A stretch of 64,000 nt of DNA from Bacteroidales bacterium (GTDB lineage: Bacteria; Bacteroidota; Bacteroidia; Bacteroidales; Bacteroidaceae), in assembly GCA_012517855.1 (NCBI GenBank), contig JAAYUD010000062.1, forward strand, positions 1-64,000, written 5' to 3'. Of this stretch, positions 56,650 through 64,000 are shown piece after piece. Position numbers and translations under genes: made by a program. Numbering within the stretch: position 1 is the first letter of the stretch; every line of letters begins with the position of its first letter. The notes beneath the pieces were generated by a model, which was given only the letters and a program-made list of their open reading frames with translations, did not search any database and had not been told where the DNA came from.

Positions 56650-57870
56650 ATGACTAATTGTATGAATGAAATGAAATTAAAAAATATTATTCAACAGATA
56701 TTGTTTACTGCTGTAGGTCTTTTCTTCTTTACGGCATGCAGCGATAATGAAGATTCGTTTGTGCTACGAAGTGATAATCATGTATATCTTGATTATACTA
56801 CTACGCCAGGTACTTTTACTGTTTGTACAAACGGTGCATGGAAAATAAACTCTACTGCCAATTGGTTCACCGTATCTCCGACAGAAGGTACAGGCGATGG
56901 AACAAAAAGAGAGGTCGTTACGGTAACTCCGACACAAAATACCGGTGCTGTGCGAACAGACTCTTTGTATTTGGAGGCGGCAGGTAAAAACTTGGGTATA
57001 GGCATTCAACAGGAAGAGGGCTTTGTACAATTGGGTACTCCTTCTTTTGTGGGTGGAATGACTAAAGGCAAAAACGCTGAGCATTGTTTTATATCCGTTC
57101 CTTATTCTAAAGCTTATGCTAGTCAATCGTATACTGCAACTATAACGATGACCGGCAGTAGTAATGGCTTGACTGTTGCCAATTATACTTATACGGCAGA
57201 TGTCTCTGGAACCATCAATATTCCTGTTGTAGGAATTCCTACTACTGCGGGCACAGTTACGTTTAGTATTTCTACCGGATTGCCCAATGCTCAAGATATT
57301 ACAGTGAGTACGATTATTGCAAATGGTGAAAAAGAAACGCTCATCTATCAAAATTTCAGTAAATTTGTATTCGGAGGTGATGATGCAAGCTATGTAAGTG
57401 GCTTACTTAAGGATGGCGTTACGGTAGCGACTCCACGTACAGACGGCTCGAGCGATGTGTTTCTCACGGAGAATCAAGATTATAGAGATGCACATGAAGT
57501 GACCGGTTGGAGCGGTAGCAAAGCGTATGAACGTCCGGGATATTTGAAAATAGGTACCGGATCGGCAAATGGTTACATCACCACACCGGCATTATCTGCG
57601 ATGACAGAGACACAAGATGTGATTCTGACATTCGACGTGATGAATTGGGATCAGATCAGTGCTGTTACGGCATTGACATTTACCGTCAACGGAGGAGGTA
57701 CACCCGATATTACTACCTACAATCTTCCGGGTAGAGTGAGTGATACAGCAGGTACTTGGTCTACCATAACGGTGAATATTAAAAACGCGACTCCATCAAC
57801 AACCATTAAAATTGCAGGTGGCGCACGATTCTTGATAGACAACATTAAAGTGACAACGACAGGGCTTTAG
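56650..57870 (+). CDS. BACON-like domain surface lipoprotein
   Basis: About 400 residues; the likely start is the ATG at 56671 (MKLKNIIQQILF), since the lipoprotein signal runs from there to LFFFTACSDNEDS. A BACON-like domain (about 45-125, GTFTVCTNGAWKINSTANWF and VTVTPTQNTGAVRTDSLYL) is followed by a second beta domain and a C-terminal beta-sandwich resembling carbohydrate-binding modules (YLKIGTGSANGYITTPALSA). It is probably a surface ligand-binding protein. It lies between SusD and the phosphoesterase in one operon. Confidence 0.8.
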   Translation: MTNCMNEMKLKNIIQQILFTAVGLFFFTACSDNEDSFVLRSDNHVYLDYTTTPGTFTVCTNGAWKINSTANWFTVSPTEGTGDGTKREVVTVTPTQNTGAVRTDSLYLEAAGKNLGIGIQQEEGFVQLGTPSFVGGMTKGKNAEHCFISVPYSKAYASQSYTATITMTGSSNGLTVANYTYTADVSGTINIPVVGIPTTAGTVTFSISTGLPNAQDITVSTIIANGEKETLIYQNFSKFVFGGDDASYVSGLLKDGVTVATPRTDGSSDVFLTENQDYRDAHEVTGWSGSKAYERPGYLKIGTGSANGYITTPALSAMTETQDVILTFDVMNWDQISAVTALTFTVNGGGTPDITTYNLPGRVSDTAGTWSTITVNIKNATPSTTIKIAGGARFLIDNIKVTTTGL

Positions 57871-57967
57871 ACCTGTTGCAGCTTAATAATAATCGGACTC
57901 CATCTCCTTTTATAGTGAGATGGGGTCTGATACATTAATTGAATTATTCAAATTTATAAGAGTAGGT

Positions 57968-59596
57968 ATGACGAAAAGAAAATTATTAAAAATGGCATTC
58001 AATGCCGTTTTGTATTGCGCTACTTATTGTATATGTCTGTTCTTCATTAATTGCAGTAGCTCCAATAGTGGTGGTGGCGAAGACAATGGAGAAACAATAG
58101 AAATAACACCTAGTCCGGGCATGGATGTGTATGGTTTTATAGGCGATACTACCAACAATCCTATTGCAGGAGTAGTGGTCAGTGATGGCTATCAGTGTGT
58201 GAAAACAAATGCGAAGGGAATCTATGAAATGAAACGCAATTCGAATGCGAAGTTCGTTTATTATTCTACCCCTTCCGAGTATAAAGTAAATACGAGTTCG
58301 AGTTCTAACAATACAGCTGTGTTCTATAAAGCACTTTCGGTTTCAACCAAAAGATACGATTTCACTTTAGCGAAATTGCCGGGTGGGGTCGAGACTAATT
58401 TTACTCTTATAGCTATTGGCGATCCACAAGTAAGTGCGCGTACCAACGATCCTTATTATACAGCATCTGGAGTACAAAGTACCAGCGCCACTTATTCCAA
58501 TCTTTGGCGGTTCAAGAACGAAACAATGACCGATATTGCCGAAACATTGAAAAGCGTTACTACTCCTGTGTATGGTTTGGTGATGGGTGATATCTGCGAT
58601 GACGGTGCGGCATCTTTGCAGGGTTCTGTAAGGGCTGCTTTAGGCTCTACTTCGATGCCTGTATTCTCAGTTATAGGCAATCATGATAAAGTTTCAAACG
58701 GCACTACTCGCACGACAAGTCAATACGAAAATGCTTGGGGACCGCTCAATTATTCGTTCAATAGAGGTAATGTTCATTTTGTGGCATTGGATAATGTTCT
58801 TTTCTCTGATGCCGAGACCTATACCGGTGGCTTCACCGATGCTCAAGTAGATTGGCTGAAGCAAGATTTAAGTTACGTTCCAAAATCAATGATGGTGATC
58901 TTGTACTATCATATACCTTTGCGCAACACAACCAGCTACGCCAATAGAAATACGGTACTTGGCTTGCTTTCCGGTTTTACCAATTATTCGTTGTTCTGCG
59001 GACATACTCACTATAACGAAGTGTGCAGTGTGACGTCTCCGATCTCTACCTTAGAACATATTCATGCTGCCGCATGTGGAGCGTGGTGGAAATCTACTTT
59101 AAATACAGAAGGTACTCCCAATGGCTATGAGGTATATACCGTTGGCGGTACGCAGTTTACAAACTGGTACTACAAGTCTGTAGGGCGTGATAAAAGCTTT
59201 CAAATGCGTTTGTCCGAAGCAAATCAGGCTTATGGAGGAACGCATGGCTATTATAATTATGCAACCCAGTTATCGTTGCAAGAAAACGGTGGATATATCG
59301 TTGCCAATATATTCAATGCCGACAAAAATTGGACGGTAAAAGCTTACGAGGGTGCCTCTAGCACTGGGGTAGCTATGACAAAAGCGCTCAATAATGCAGA
59401 TGCTTATGCTATGGGATATCATGTTGGTACATTAAATAGAGATGTCGATAACTATAACGGTTCCAATACACATGCATACTATTACAAACGTACAGATCCC
59501 AATGCGGTAGTCAAAGTAGTTGCTATCGACGAGTTTGGCAATCAGTATACGGCAAATACTTTTATAAAAGATTTTACGGAAGCAATGCATTATTGA
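57968..59596 (+). CDS. Calcineurin-like phosphoesterase lipoprotein with flanking Ig-like domains
   Basis: 542 residues from the ATG at 57968; the frame is open to 57920, but the signal peptide begins here and ends at the lipobox FINC, followed by SSSNSGGGEDNGE. An N-terminal Ig-like domain (GFIGDTTNNPIAGVVVSDG) precedes the metal-dependent core with GDPQVS, GDICDDG, GNHDK, the YYHIPL histidine and GHTHYNE. A C-terminal beta domain closes it. The enzyme hydrolyses a phosphomono- or diester at the cell surface. It is the only enzyme of this SusCD operon. Confidence 0.92.
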   Translation: MTKRKLLKMAFNAVLYCATYCICLFFINCSSSNSGGGEDNGETIEITPSPGMDVYGFIGDTTNNPIAGVVVSDGYQCVKTNAKGIYEMKRNSNAKFVYYSTPSEYKVNTSSSSNNTAVFYKALSVSTKRYDFTLAKLPGGVETNFTLIAIGDPQVSARTNDPYYTASGVQSTSATYSNLWRFKNETMTDIAETLKSVTTPVYGLVMGDICDDGAASLQGSVRAALGSTSMPVFSVIGNHDKVSNGTTRTTSQYENAWGPLNYSFNRGNVHFVALDNVLFSDAETYTGGFTDAQVDWLKQDLSYVPKSMMVILYYHIPLRNTTSYANRNTVLGLLSGFTNYSLFCGHTHYNEVCSVTSPISTLEHIHAAACGAWWKSTLNTEGTPNGYEVYTVGGTQFTNWYYKSVGRDKSFQMRLSEANQAYGGTHGYYNYATQLSLQENGGYIVANIFNADKNWTVKAYEGASSTGVAMTKALNNADAYAMGYHVGTLNRDVDNYNGSNTHAYYYKRTDPNAVVKVVAIDEFGNQYTANTFIKDFTEAMHY

Positions 59597-59640
59597 GCCA
59601 ATATTTTCAGATTGATTATCTGTGTTATCAGGTCTTAAAT

Positions 59641-59733
59641 GACATATGCCCCTAAAAATATTTTCGTCCATATGTTTTCAAAAAAACTTAAGGACGTCAC
59701 CGAAAAAACTAACATACGACACTTTCGACTCAT
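59641..59733. repeat. Intergenic repeat, copy E
   Basis: Second copy of the repeat at 51091-51183, downstream of the phosphoesterase gene. The stem ACATATG (59642-59648) pairs with CATATGT (59669-59675). The shared core TTTTCGTCCATA and AAGGACGTCACCGAAAAAAC is unchanged between copies. The two copies flank the SusCD-phosphoesterase operon in the same orientation. Confidence 0.8.
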
Positions 59734-59753
59734 AATAATGAGACGAAAGTGTC
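59718..59753 (+). terminator. Terminator hairpin of the phosphoesterase operon
   Basis: GACACTTTCG and CTCAT pair with ATGAG and CGAAAGTGTC, with one A-A mismatch and loop AATA, followed by TTTCC. It overlaps the end of repeat copy E. Confidence 0.65.
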
Positions 59754-59854
59754 TTTCCCTCACTTTTTGCCGGTGAACCATTGTTTTATAATACAATATG
59801 ATTTAAATTCCGCTAATACCAACTAAAAACATTTCGTATTCATTAATAATATAT

Positions 59855-59862
59855 TACTTTTG
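59855..59862 (+). promoter_or_regulatory. -7 box for nudC
   Basis: TACTTTTG, which excludes a GTG start at 59864 and supports the ATG at 59885. Confidence 0.5.
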
Positions 59863-59884
59863 CGTGGTCAAAAAAATAAGAAAA

Positions 59885-60679
59885 ATGAGCTATTGGTTTC
59901 TTTTTAGCAATGGTAAGTTGCTATTACCTCGAAAAGGTGGTTGCTATAGTATTTTAACTCACGACACACTGCCATACACGGTGAATGGCATGGTTCACGA
60001 AGTAGGAAAATACGAAAACGCAATCTGCAAAGCGGCCGAAATTGCCGATAGTAGCACAGTCTATACTGTTTCTACAGATAATACAGAAGATGGTTTGATA
60101 TGGGTCGGTCTACGCGAATCTTACGATTTGATAAATGTCGAACTACACAGACTGGCAGGAAGAGGTTCCGAACTAATTTTTTGGGATAAAAACACACGCT
60201 ATTGCCCCGTTTGTGGTACTCCAACAAAAGTCAATACCGTTATTTCAAAAAAATGCCCCAACTGTGGCAACGAAATATTTCCTCAACTTTCGCCCGCCAT
60301 ATTAGTAATGATTCACAAAGGCGAGCAAATATTGTTAGTACATGCTCGCACATTTACGAGACCTTTCCATGGACTAGTAGCTGGATTTGTGGAACCGGGA
60401 GAGACATTGGAACAATGTGTTGCGCGTGAAGTAAGAGAAGAGACAACTCTCAAGATAAATAACATCCGCTATTTTGGCAGCCAACCTTGGCCCTACCCTT
60501 CTAACCTCATGATAGGCTTCACGGCAGATTATGTTAGCGGTGATATTCAGTTTGCCGATAACGAACTTACCGATGGCGAATTTTACAGTCGCGACAATCT
60601 ACCGATGATACCACAGAAATTGAGTTTGGCTCGCAAAATGATCGATTCGTGGTTAGAATCCTTTGAAGAAGTAAAATAA
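59885..60679 (+). CDS. nudC: NAD+ diphosphatase / RNA deNADding hydrolase NudC
   Basis: 264 residues from the ATG at 59885 (MSYWFLFSNGKLLLP). A zinc ribbon (Cys107, Cys110, Cys124, Cys127) precedes the Nudix box (GFVEPGETLEQCVAREVREE). After REVREE the box reads TTL where the consensus has a Gly. The NudC signature SQPWPYPSNLM (199-209) is intact. The enzyme splits NAD(H) to NMN and AMP and removes NAD caps from RNA. It is a single gene. Confidence 0.94.
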   Translation: MSYWFLFSNGKLLLPRKGGCYSILTHDTLPYTVNGMVHEVGKYENAICKAAEIADSSTVYTVSTDNTEDGLIWVGLRESYDLINVELHRLAGRGSELIFWDKNTRYCPVCGTPTKVNTVISKKCPNCGNEIFPQLSPAILVMIHKGEQILLVHARTFTRPFHGLVAGFVEPGETLEQCVAREVREETTLKINNIRYFGSQPWPYPSNLMIGFTADYVSGDIQFADNELTDGEFYSRDNLPMIPQKLSLARKMIDSWLESFEEVK

Positions 60680-60826
60680 AAGGGGAGCTTTAAGAACAGA
60701 ACAAAACATCCATTACCAGTCGATAAACTTTCATCATACAAATAAAAATAACAGTTTCTCTATCATAGAGTGATTAGCGTGGGTCAAAAAATATTCGCAA
60801 TTTGAATATTATATTACGCAAACACA

Positions 60827-60858
60827 TTGGTTAAAAGGCTATAAATAGTATAACTTTG
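60827..60858 (+). promoter_or_regulatory. Promoter for the SusC gene at the window end
   Basis: TTG at 60827-60829 and TAACTTTG at 60851-60858, spacing 21, 28 bases before the ATG. Confidence 0.55.
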
Positions 60859-60886
60859 TAATCAACTAATCTGATAATCACTCAAG

Positions 60887-63800
60887 ATGAAAAAGAAAAA
60901 AGACTTTGTTGGCCTTATTGTGAAACATTTTTCACAATATCGGAAAAGCAAATTAAGTTTACTATTTTTGCTGTTTTGTGTTTTTAGTGTTGCCCAAAAC
61001 ACTAAAACGATCAAAGGAACTGTTGTTTCTGCAACGGGAGAACCTCTTGTTGGCGTCACAGTGCAACAAGTAGGAACAAACAACGGTGCACTGACCGATG
61101 TAAACGGTATGTTTACGCTCAATGCTCCGATGAATAGTACACTTCGCATCTCGTATGTGGGATACGTTACTAAAGAACTGAAAGTAACTCCGGCTACCAA
61201 TCTTTTAAAAATTATATTAAAAGATGACAATAAACTTCTTGATGAAGTCGTTGTTGTCGGTTATGGAGTACAGAAGAAAAAATTAGTAACCGGAGCTACT
61301 GTTCAAGTAAAAGGAGAAGACATTGAGAAGTTGAATACCGTTAATCCGCTTGCGGCATTGCAAAGCAAGACACCGGGAGTCAGTATTACTCAATCTTCGG
61401 GTATGCCGGGCGAAGGGTTCAAGGTTAACATTCGTGGCCTTGGCACTATCGGAGATGCCACACCTCTTTATATTATAGATGGTATCACCGGTGGCGACAT
61501 CAACAGTCTGAATCCTGCCGATATAGAAAGCATTGATGTCTTAAAAGATGCTGCATCTGCTGCTATCTATGGTTCACGTGCAGCCAACGGCGTTATCCTC
61601 GTAACGACCAAACAGGGAAAAGTCGGCAAGACACAACTTTCATACGACGGATATGTTGGCTTCCAAAACGTATACCGTATGCCCGATCTGTTAAATGCCA
61701 AAGAGTATGCCATGATTATGAACGAAGAGCGTTACGAAGACGGACTCACGCCATACGATTTCGCTTCTTTAGTACCCGATTGGGATAAAATACAAAAAGG
61801 TACATGGAACGGCACAAACTGGATGGAAGAGATTCGTAACAAGAATGCACTGATTACCAATCATGCCATCAATTTCTCAGGAGGCACCGAGCGCAGCACC
61901 TTCTCGAGCGGTATTTCTTATACTTACCAAGATGGTATTTTAGGCAAACCGTGCGAACCCAATTTTACCCGATACACCGTACGTATCAACTCAGATCATA
62001 AGGTTCTGAAAAAAAATAACTTCGATTTACTTACTATCGGCGAAAACTTAACCTATACGTATACTCAAAATCGGGGTATCAGTATCGGAGATAACTATGG
62101 CAACGATATTCGCAACATGTTGCTCACTTCTCCCTTCCTGCCCAACTACGATGCAGATGGAAACTATCACTACGCCATACCTTGGGAAATAAGAGAACCA
62201 AATCCTGTTGGCAAAATGTATTACAGTAATTATGGAAACAAATCGAAAAACCATAATATTCGCGCTGCTCTATATGCTACATTGCAACCCATCAAAAATC
62301 TAAAAATAAAATCGAACTTCGGATTCACTCTTAGTGTCAATTCATCGCGTTCTTTCACGCCTGCCTACAAGTTGTCGAGCAATACGATGAGCGATTTAAG
62401 TAACGTGAGCCAAAGTATGAGTTCGGGATGTTCGTTGATGTGGGAAAACACTGCAACATACAACTTCAAACTAGCCCAAAAACATAATTTCACTTTTCTG
62501 TTGGGTCAAAGTCTCGAAGTCGATGGATTGGGTGAGAACATCAGCGGCTCCAATACCAATAGTATATTCAATGATTTCAAACATGCCTACCTCGACAATA
62601 CACCGATCATATCGTCACGAACCAGACTCAATGGTTCGCCTTGGGGTAGAGAATCTATCGCATCTTTCTTTGGACGTATCAACTACGACTATATGAGCAA
62701 ATATATGGCGACCGTTGTATTGCGTACAGATGGCTCGAGCAAATTTGCAAGAGGTCACAGATGGGGTTATTTCCCTTCCGTATCTGCTGGTTGGGTAATA
62801 ACCGAAGAATCTTTCATGAACAATGTGAAGAATTGGATGGATTTCTTGAAAATTCGTGCCAGTTGGGGACAAAACGGTAATCAGTCAATCCCCGGATTCC
62901 AATACCTGTCAACCATTTCTTTTGAAAATGCCGACTATACATTCGGTAATGACAAATCAGTTATCACCACCGGTGCATATCCCGACATTCTTGCCAATCC
63001 CAACATCACATGGGAGAAGTCGGAACAAACCGATCTCGGTTTCGATGCACGCTTCTTTGGCAGCCGTCTAGGCCTCAACTTCGATTACTATATCAAGAAG
63101 ACTAAAGACTGGTTAGTACAAGCTCCGGTGCTCGATACCGTAGGAACCAGCGCACCGTATATCAATGGAGGTGACGTAAAGAACAGTGGTATTGAAATAG
63201 GATTATCGTGGAATGATCATATATCCGATTTCTCATACGGAGCCAATTTTAATCTTGCTTACAACAAAAACAAAGTAACCAGAATTGCCAATACCGAAGG
63301 TATTATACACGGCACGCCCAATGTACTAAGCAATGGTACTGACGAGATGTTCCGTGCTCAAGTAGGTTATCCTATCGGCTATTTTTATGGATATAAGACG
63401 GCAGGTATTTTCCAAAACCAGAAACAAATCGACAACTACAAAGGAGCCAAGCTGAGTGGGACCATTCCTGGTGATGTCATTTGGGTAGACACCGATCACA
63501 ATGGTGTGATAGACCTTAACGACCGTTGCAAAATAGGAGATCCGCATCCGGACTTCACACTAGGTTTCTCTTTGAATTTAGGTTGGAAAGGTTTCGATCT
63601 TAACGCTACGATGAACGGCGTATTGGGCAACCAAATCATGAAATCTTACCGCTCATTCGTCGATTATCCGCGCAACAATTTCACTACCGACATTTTCAAA
63701 CGTTGGCATGGCGACGGAACGTCCAACAAAATACCACGGCTCACTTCAGGAACACATTCCAACTGGCAATACATCTCTGACCTTTACATGGAAAACGGAG

Positions 63801-64000
63801 ACTTTTTGCGGATGCAGAACCTCACTCTCGGCTATGATTTCAAGAAATTATTCAGGACTATGCCACTACAAGAATGTCGTGTCTATTTTGCAGCAAACAA
63901 TCTCTTTACAATTACCGGTTACTCCGGAATGGATCCGGAAGTCGGTTACGGTGGAGGACAAAATTGGGTAAGCGGCGTAGACCTAGGCTTCTACCCCAGT
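60887..64000 (+). CDS. SusC/RagA TonB-dependent outer-membrane transporter (partial, 3' end missing)
   Basis: The frame is open for 1038 codons from the ATG at 60887 to the window edge with no stop. A basic stretch and a late signal peptide (about 22-37, KLSLLFLLFCVFSVAQ) lead into a carboxypeptidase-regulatory-like domain (IKGTVVSATGEPLVGVTVQQ), the TonB box/plug (LDEVVVVGYGVQKKKLVTG) and most of the barrel, reaching FAANNLFTITGYSGMDPEVG, which lies close to the end in relatives. Probably only a few tens of residues are missing. No STN domain. A SusD gene is expected just outside. Confidence 0.96.
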   Translation, partial: MKKKKDFVGLIVKHFSQYRKSKLSLLFLLFCVFSVAQNTKTIKGTVVSATGEPLVGVTVQQVGTNNGALTDVNGMFTLNAPMNSTLRISYVGYVTKELKVTPATNLLKIILKDDNKLLDEVVVVGYGVQKKKLVTGATVQVKGEDIEKLNTVNPLAALQSKTPGVSITQSSGMPGEGFKVNIRGLGTIGDATPLYIIDGITGGDINSLNPADIESIDVLKDAASAAIYGSRAANGVILVTTKQGKVGKTQLSYDGYVGFQNVYRMPDLLNAKEYAMIMNEERYEDGLTPYDFASLVPDWDKIQKGTWNGTNWMEEIRNKNALITNHAINFSGGTERSTFSSGISYTYQDGILGKPCEPNFTRYTVRINSDHKVLKKNNFDLLTIGENLTYTYTQNRGISIGDNYGNDIRNMLLTSPFLPNYDADGNYHYAIPWEIREPNPVGKMYYSNYGNKSKNHNIRAALYATLQPIKNLKIKSNFGFTLSVNSSRSFTPAYKLSSNTMSDLSNVSQSMSSGCSLMWENTATYNFKLAQKHNFTFLLGQSLEVDGLGENISGSNTNSIFNDFKHAYLDNTPIISSRTRLNGSPWGRESIASFFGRINYDYMSKYMATVVLRTDGSSKFARGHRWGYFPSVSAGWVITEESFMNNVKNWMDFLKIRASWGQNGNQSIPGFQYLSTISFENADYTFGNDKSVITTGAYPDILANPNITWEKSEQTDLGFDARFFGSRLGLNFDYYIKKTKDWLVQAPVLDTVGTSAPYINGGDVKNSGIEIGLSWNDHISDFSYGANFNLAYNKNKVTRIANTEGIIHGTPNVLSNGTDEMFRAQVGYPIGYFYGYKTAGIFQNQKQIDNYKGAKLSGTIPGDVIWVDTDHNGVIDLNDRCKIGDPHPDFTLGFSLNLGWKGFDLNATMNGVLGNQIMKSYRSFVDYPRNNFTTDIFKRWHGDGTSNKIPRLTSGTHSNWQYISDLYMENGDFLRMQNLTLGYDFKKLFRTMPLQECRVYFAANNLFTITGYSGMDPEVGYGGGQNWVSGVDLGFYPS

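Noticed and set aside
59885-60679. NudC as the missing hydrolase for the Thi4 product
   Set aside because: It carries the NudC zinc ribbon and SQPWP signature, lies 49 kb away and shows no link to thiamine genes.

Overview
The window looks like chromosomal DNA of a member of the Bacteroidota, most likely order Bacteroidales. Three SusC-type transporters (two paired with SusD) occur with an ECF sigma/FecR pair. Start codons lack Shine-Dalgarno sequences, and many genes are preceded by the Bacteroidota promoter form TTG, about 20 bases, then TAnnTTTG. The DNA is AT-rich. Genus cannot be settled from the sequence alone. There are no rRNA genes, CRISPR arrays, insertion sequences or phage genes.

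Layout. 1-3029: the tail of one ABC ATPase, a second ABC ATPase carrying an in-frame TGA inside Walker A, and two ABC-2 permeases of an efflux operon. 3126-6500: an SPFH protein, phosphoglycerate mutase, and a flavodoxin/DUF2023 pair. 6849-11593: a TPP riboswitch and the thiamine operon thiD-thiE-thiC-thi4-thiE2. It uses a His-type Thi4 thiazole synthase, and thiS, thiG, thiH and thiF are not in the operon. 12122-12506: four tRNA genes (Gly, Leu, Leu, Gly). 12604-17145: carboxynorspermidine decarboxylase, an aromatic amino acid ammonia-lyase close to the tyrosine type, and class I aldolase. 17721-21259: a TSCPD protein, a YebC-family protein and PheT on the minus strand.

21520-31797 (minus): an ECF sigma factor, a FecR anti-sigma factor, a multi-domain thioredoxin-like protein, SusC, SusD, a DUF4843 lipoprotein and a PKD-like lipoprotein. 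This looks like one regulated outer-membrane uptake system without glycoside hydrolases. 32000-33036: PerR and a rubrerythrin with its rubredoxin domain first (oxidative stress). 33157-34810: an acyltransferase and a CDP-alcohol phosphatidyltransferase (lipid synthesis). 34964-36688: a thioredoxin-like protein and a secreted glycerophosphodiester phosphodiesterase. 37331-43771: a GH13 enzyme, a HAD phosphatase, an organophosphate MFS transporter and sn-glycerol-1-phosphate dehydrogenase (split by an in-frame TAA), with a divergent DeoR regulator. This is plausibly a glycerol-phosphate salvage unit. 43962-51035: ClpB, a Pif1-like helicase, a LysR regulator and a YeiH family exporter. 51562-59596: SusC, SusD, a BACON-like lipoprotein and a calcineurin-like phosphoesterase lipoprotein. 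59885-64000: NudC, then a SusC gene that runs off the end.

The least explained structure is in the gaps between genes. At least six intergenic elements are built from shared short modules (ACTAACG/CGTTAGT, GTATGTC, AAGGACG) arranged as hairpins. Two copies 8.5 kb apart differ by a compensatory base-pair change. Two genes each carry a single nonsense codon at a position expected to be conserved; these are either real recent pseudogenes or sequence errors.
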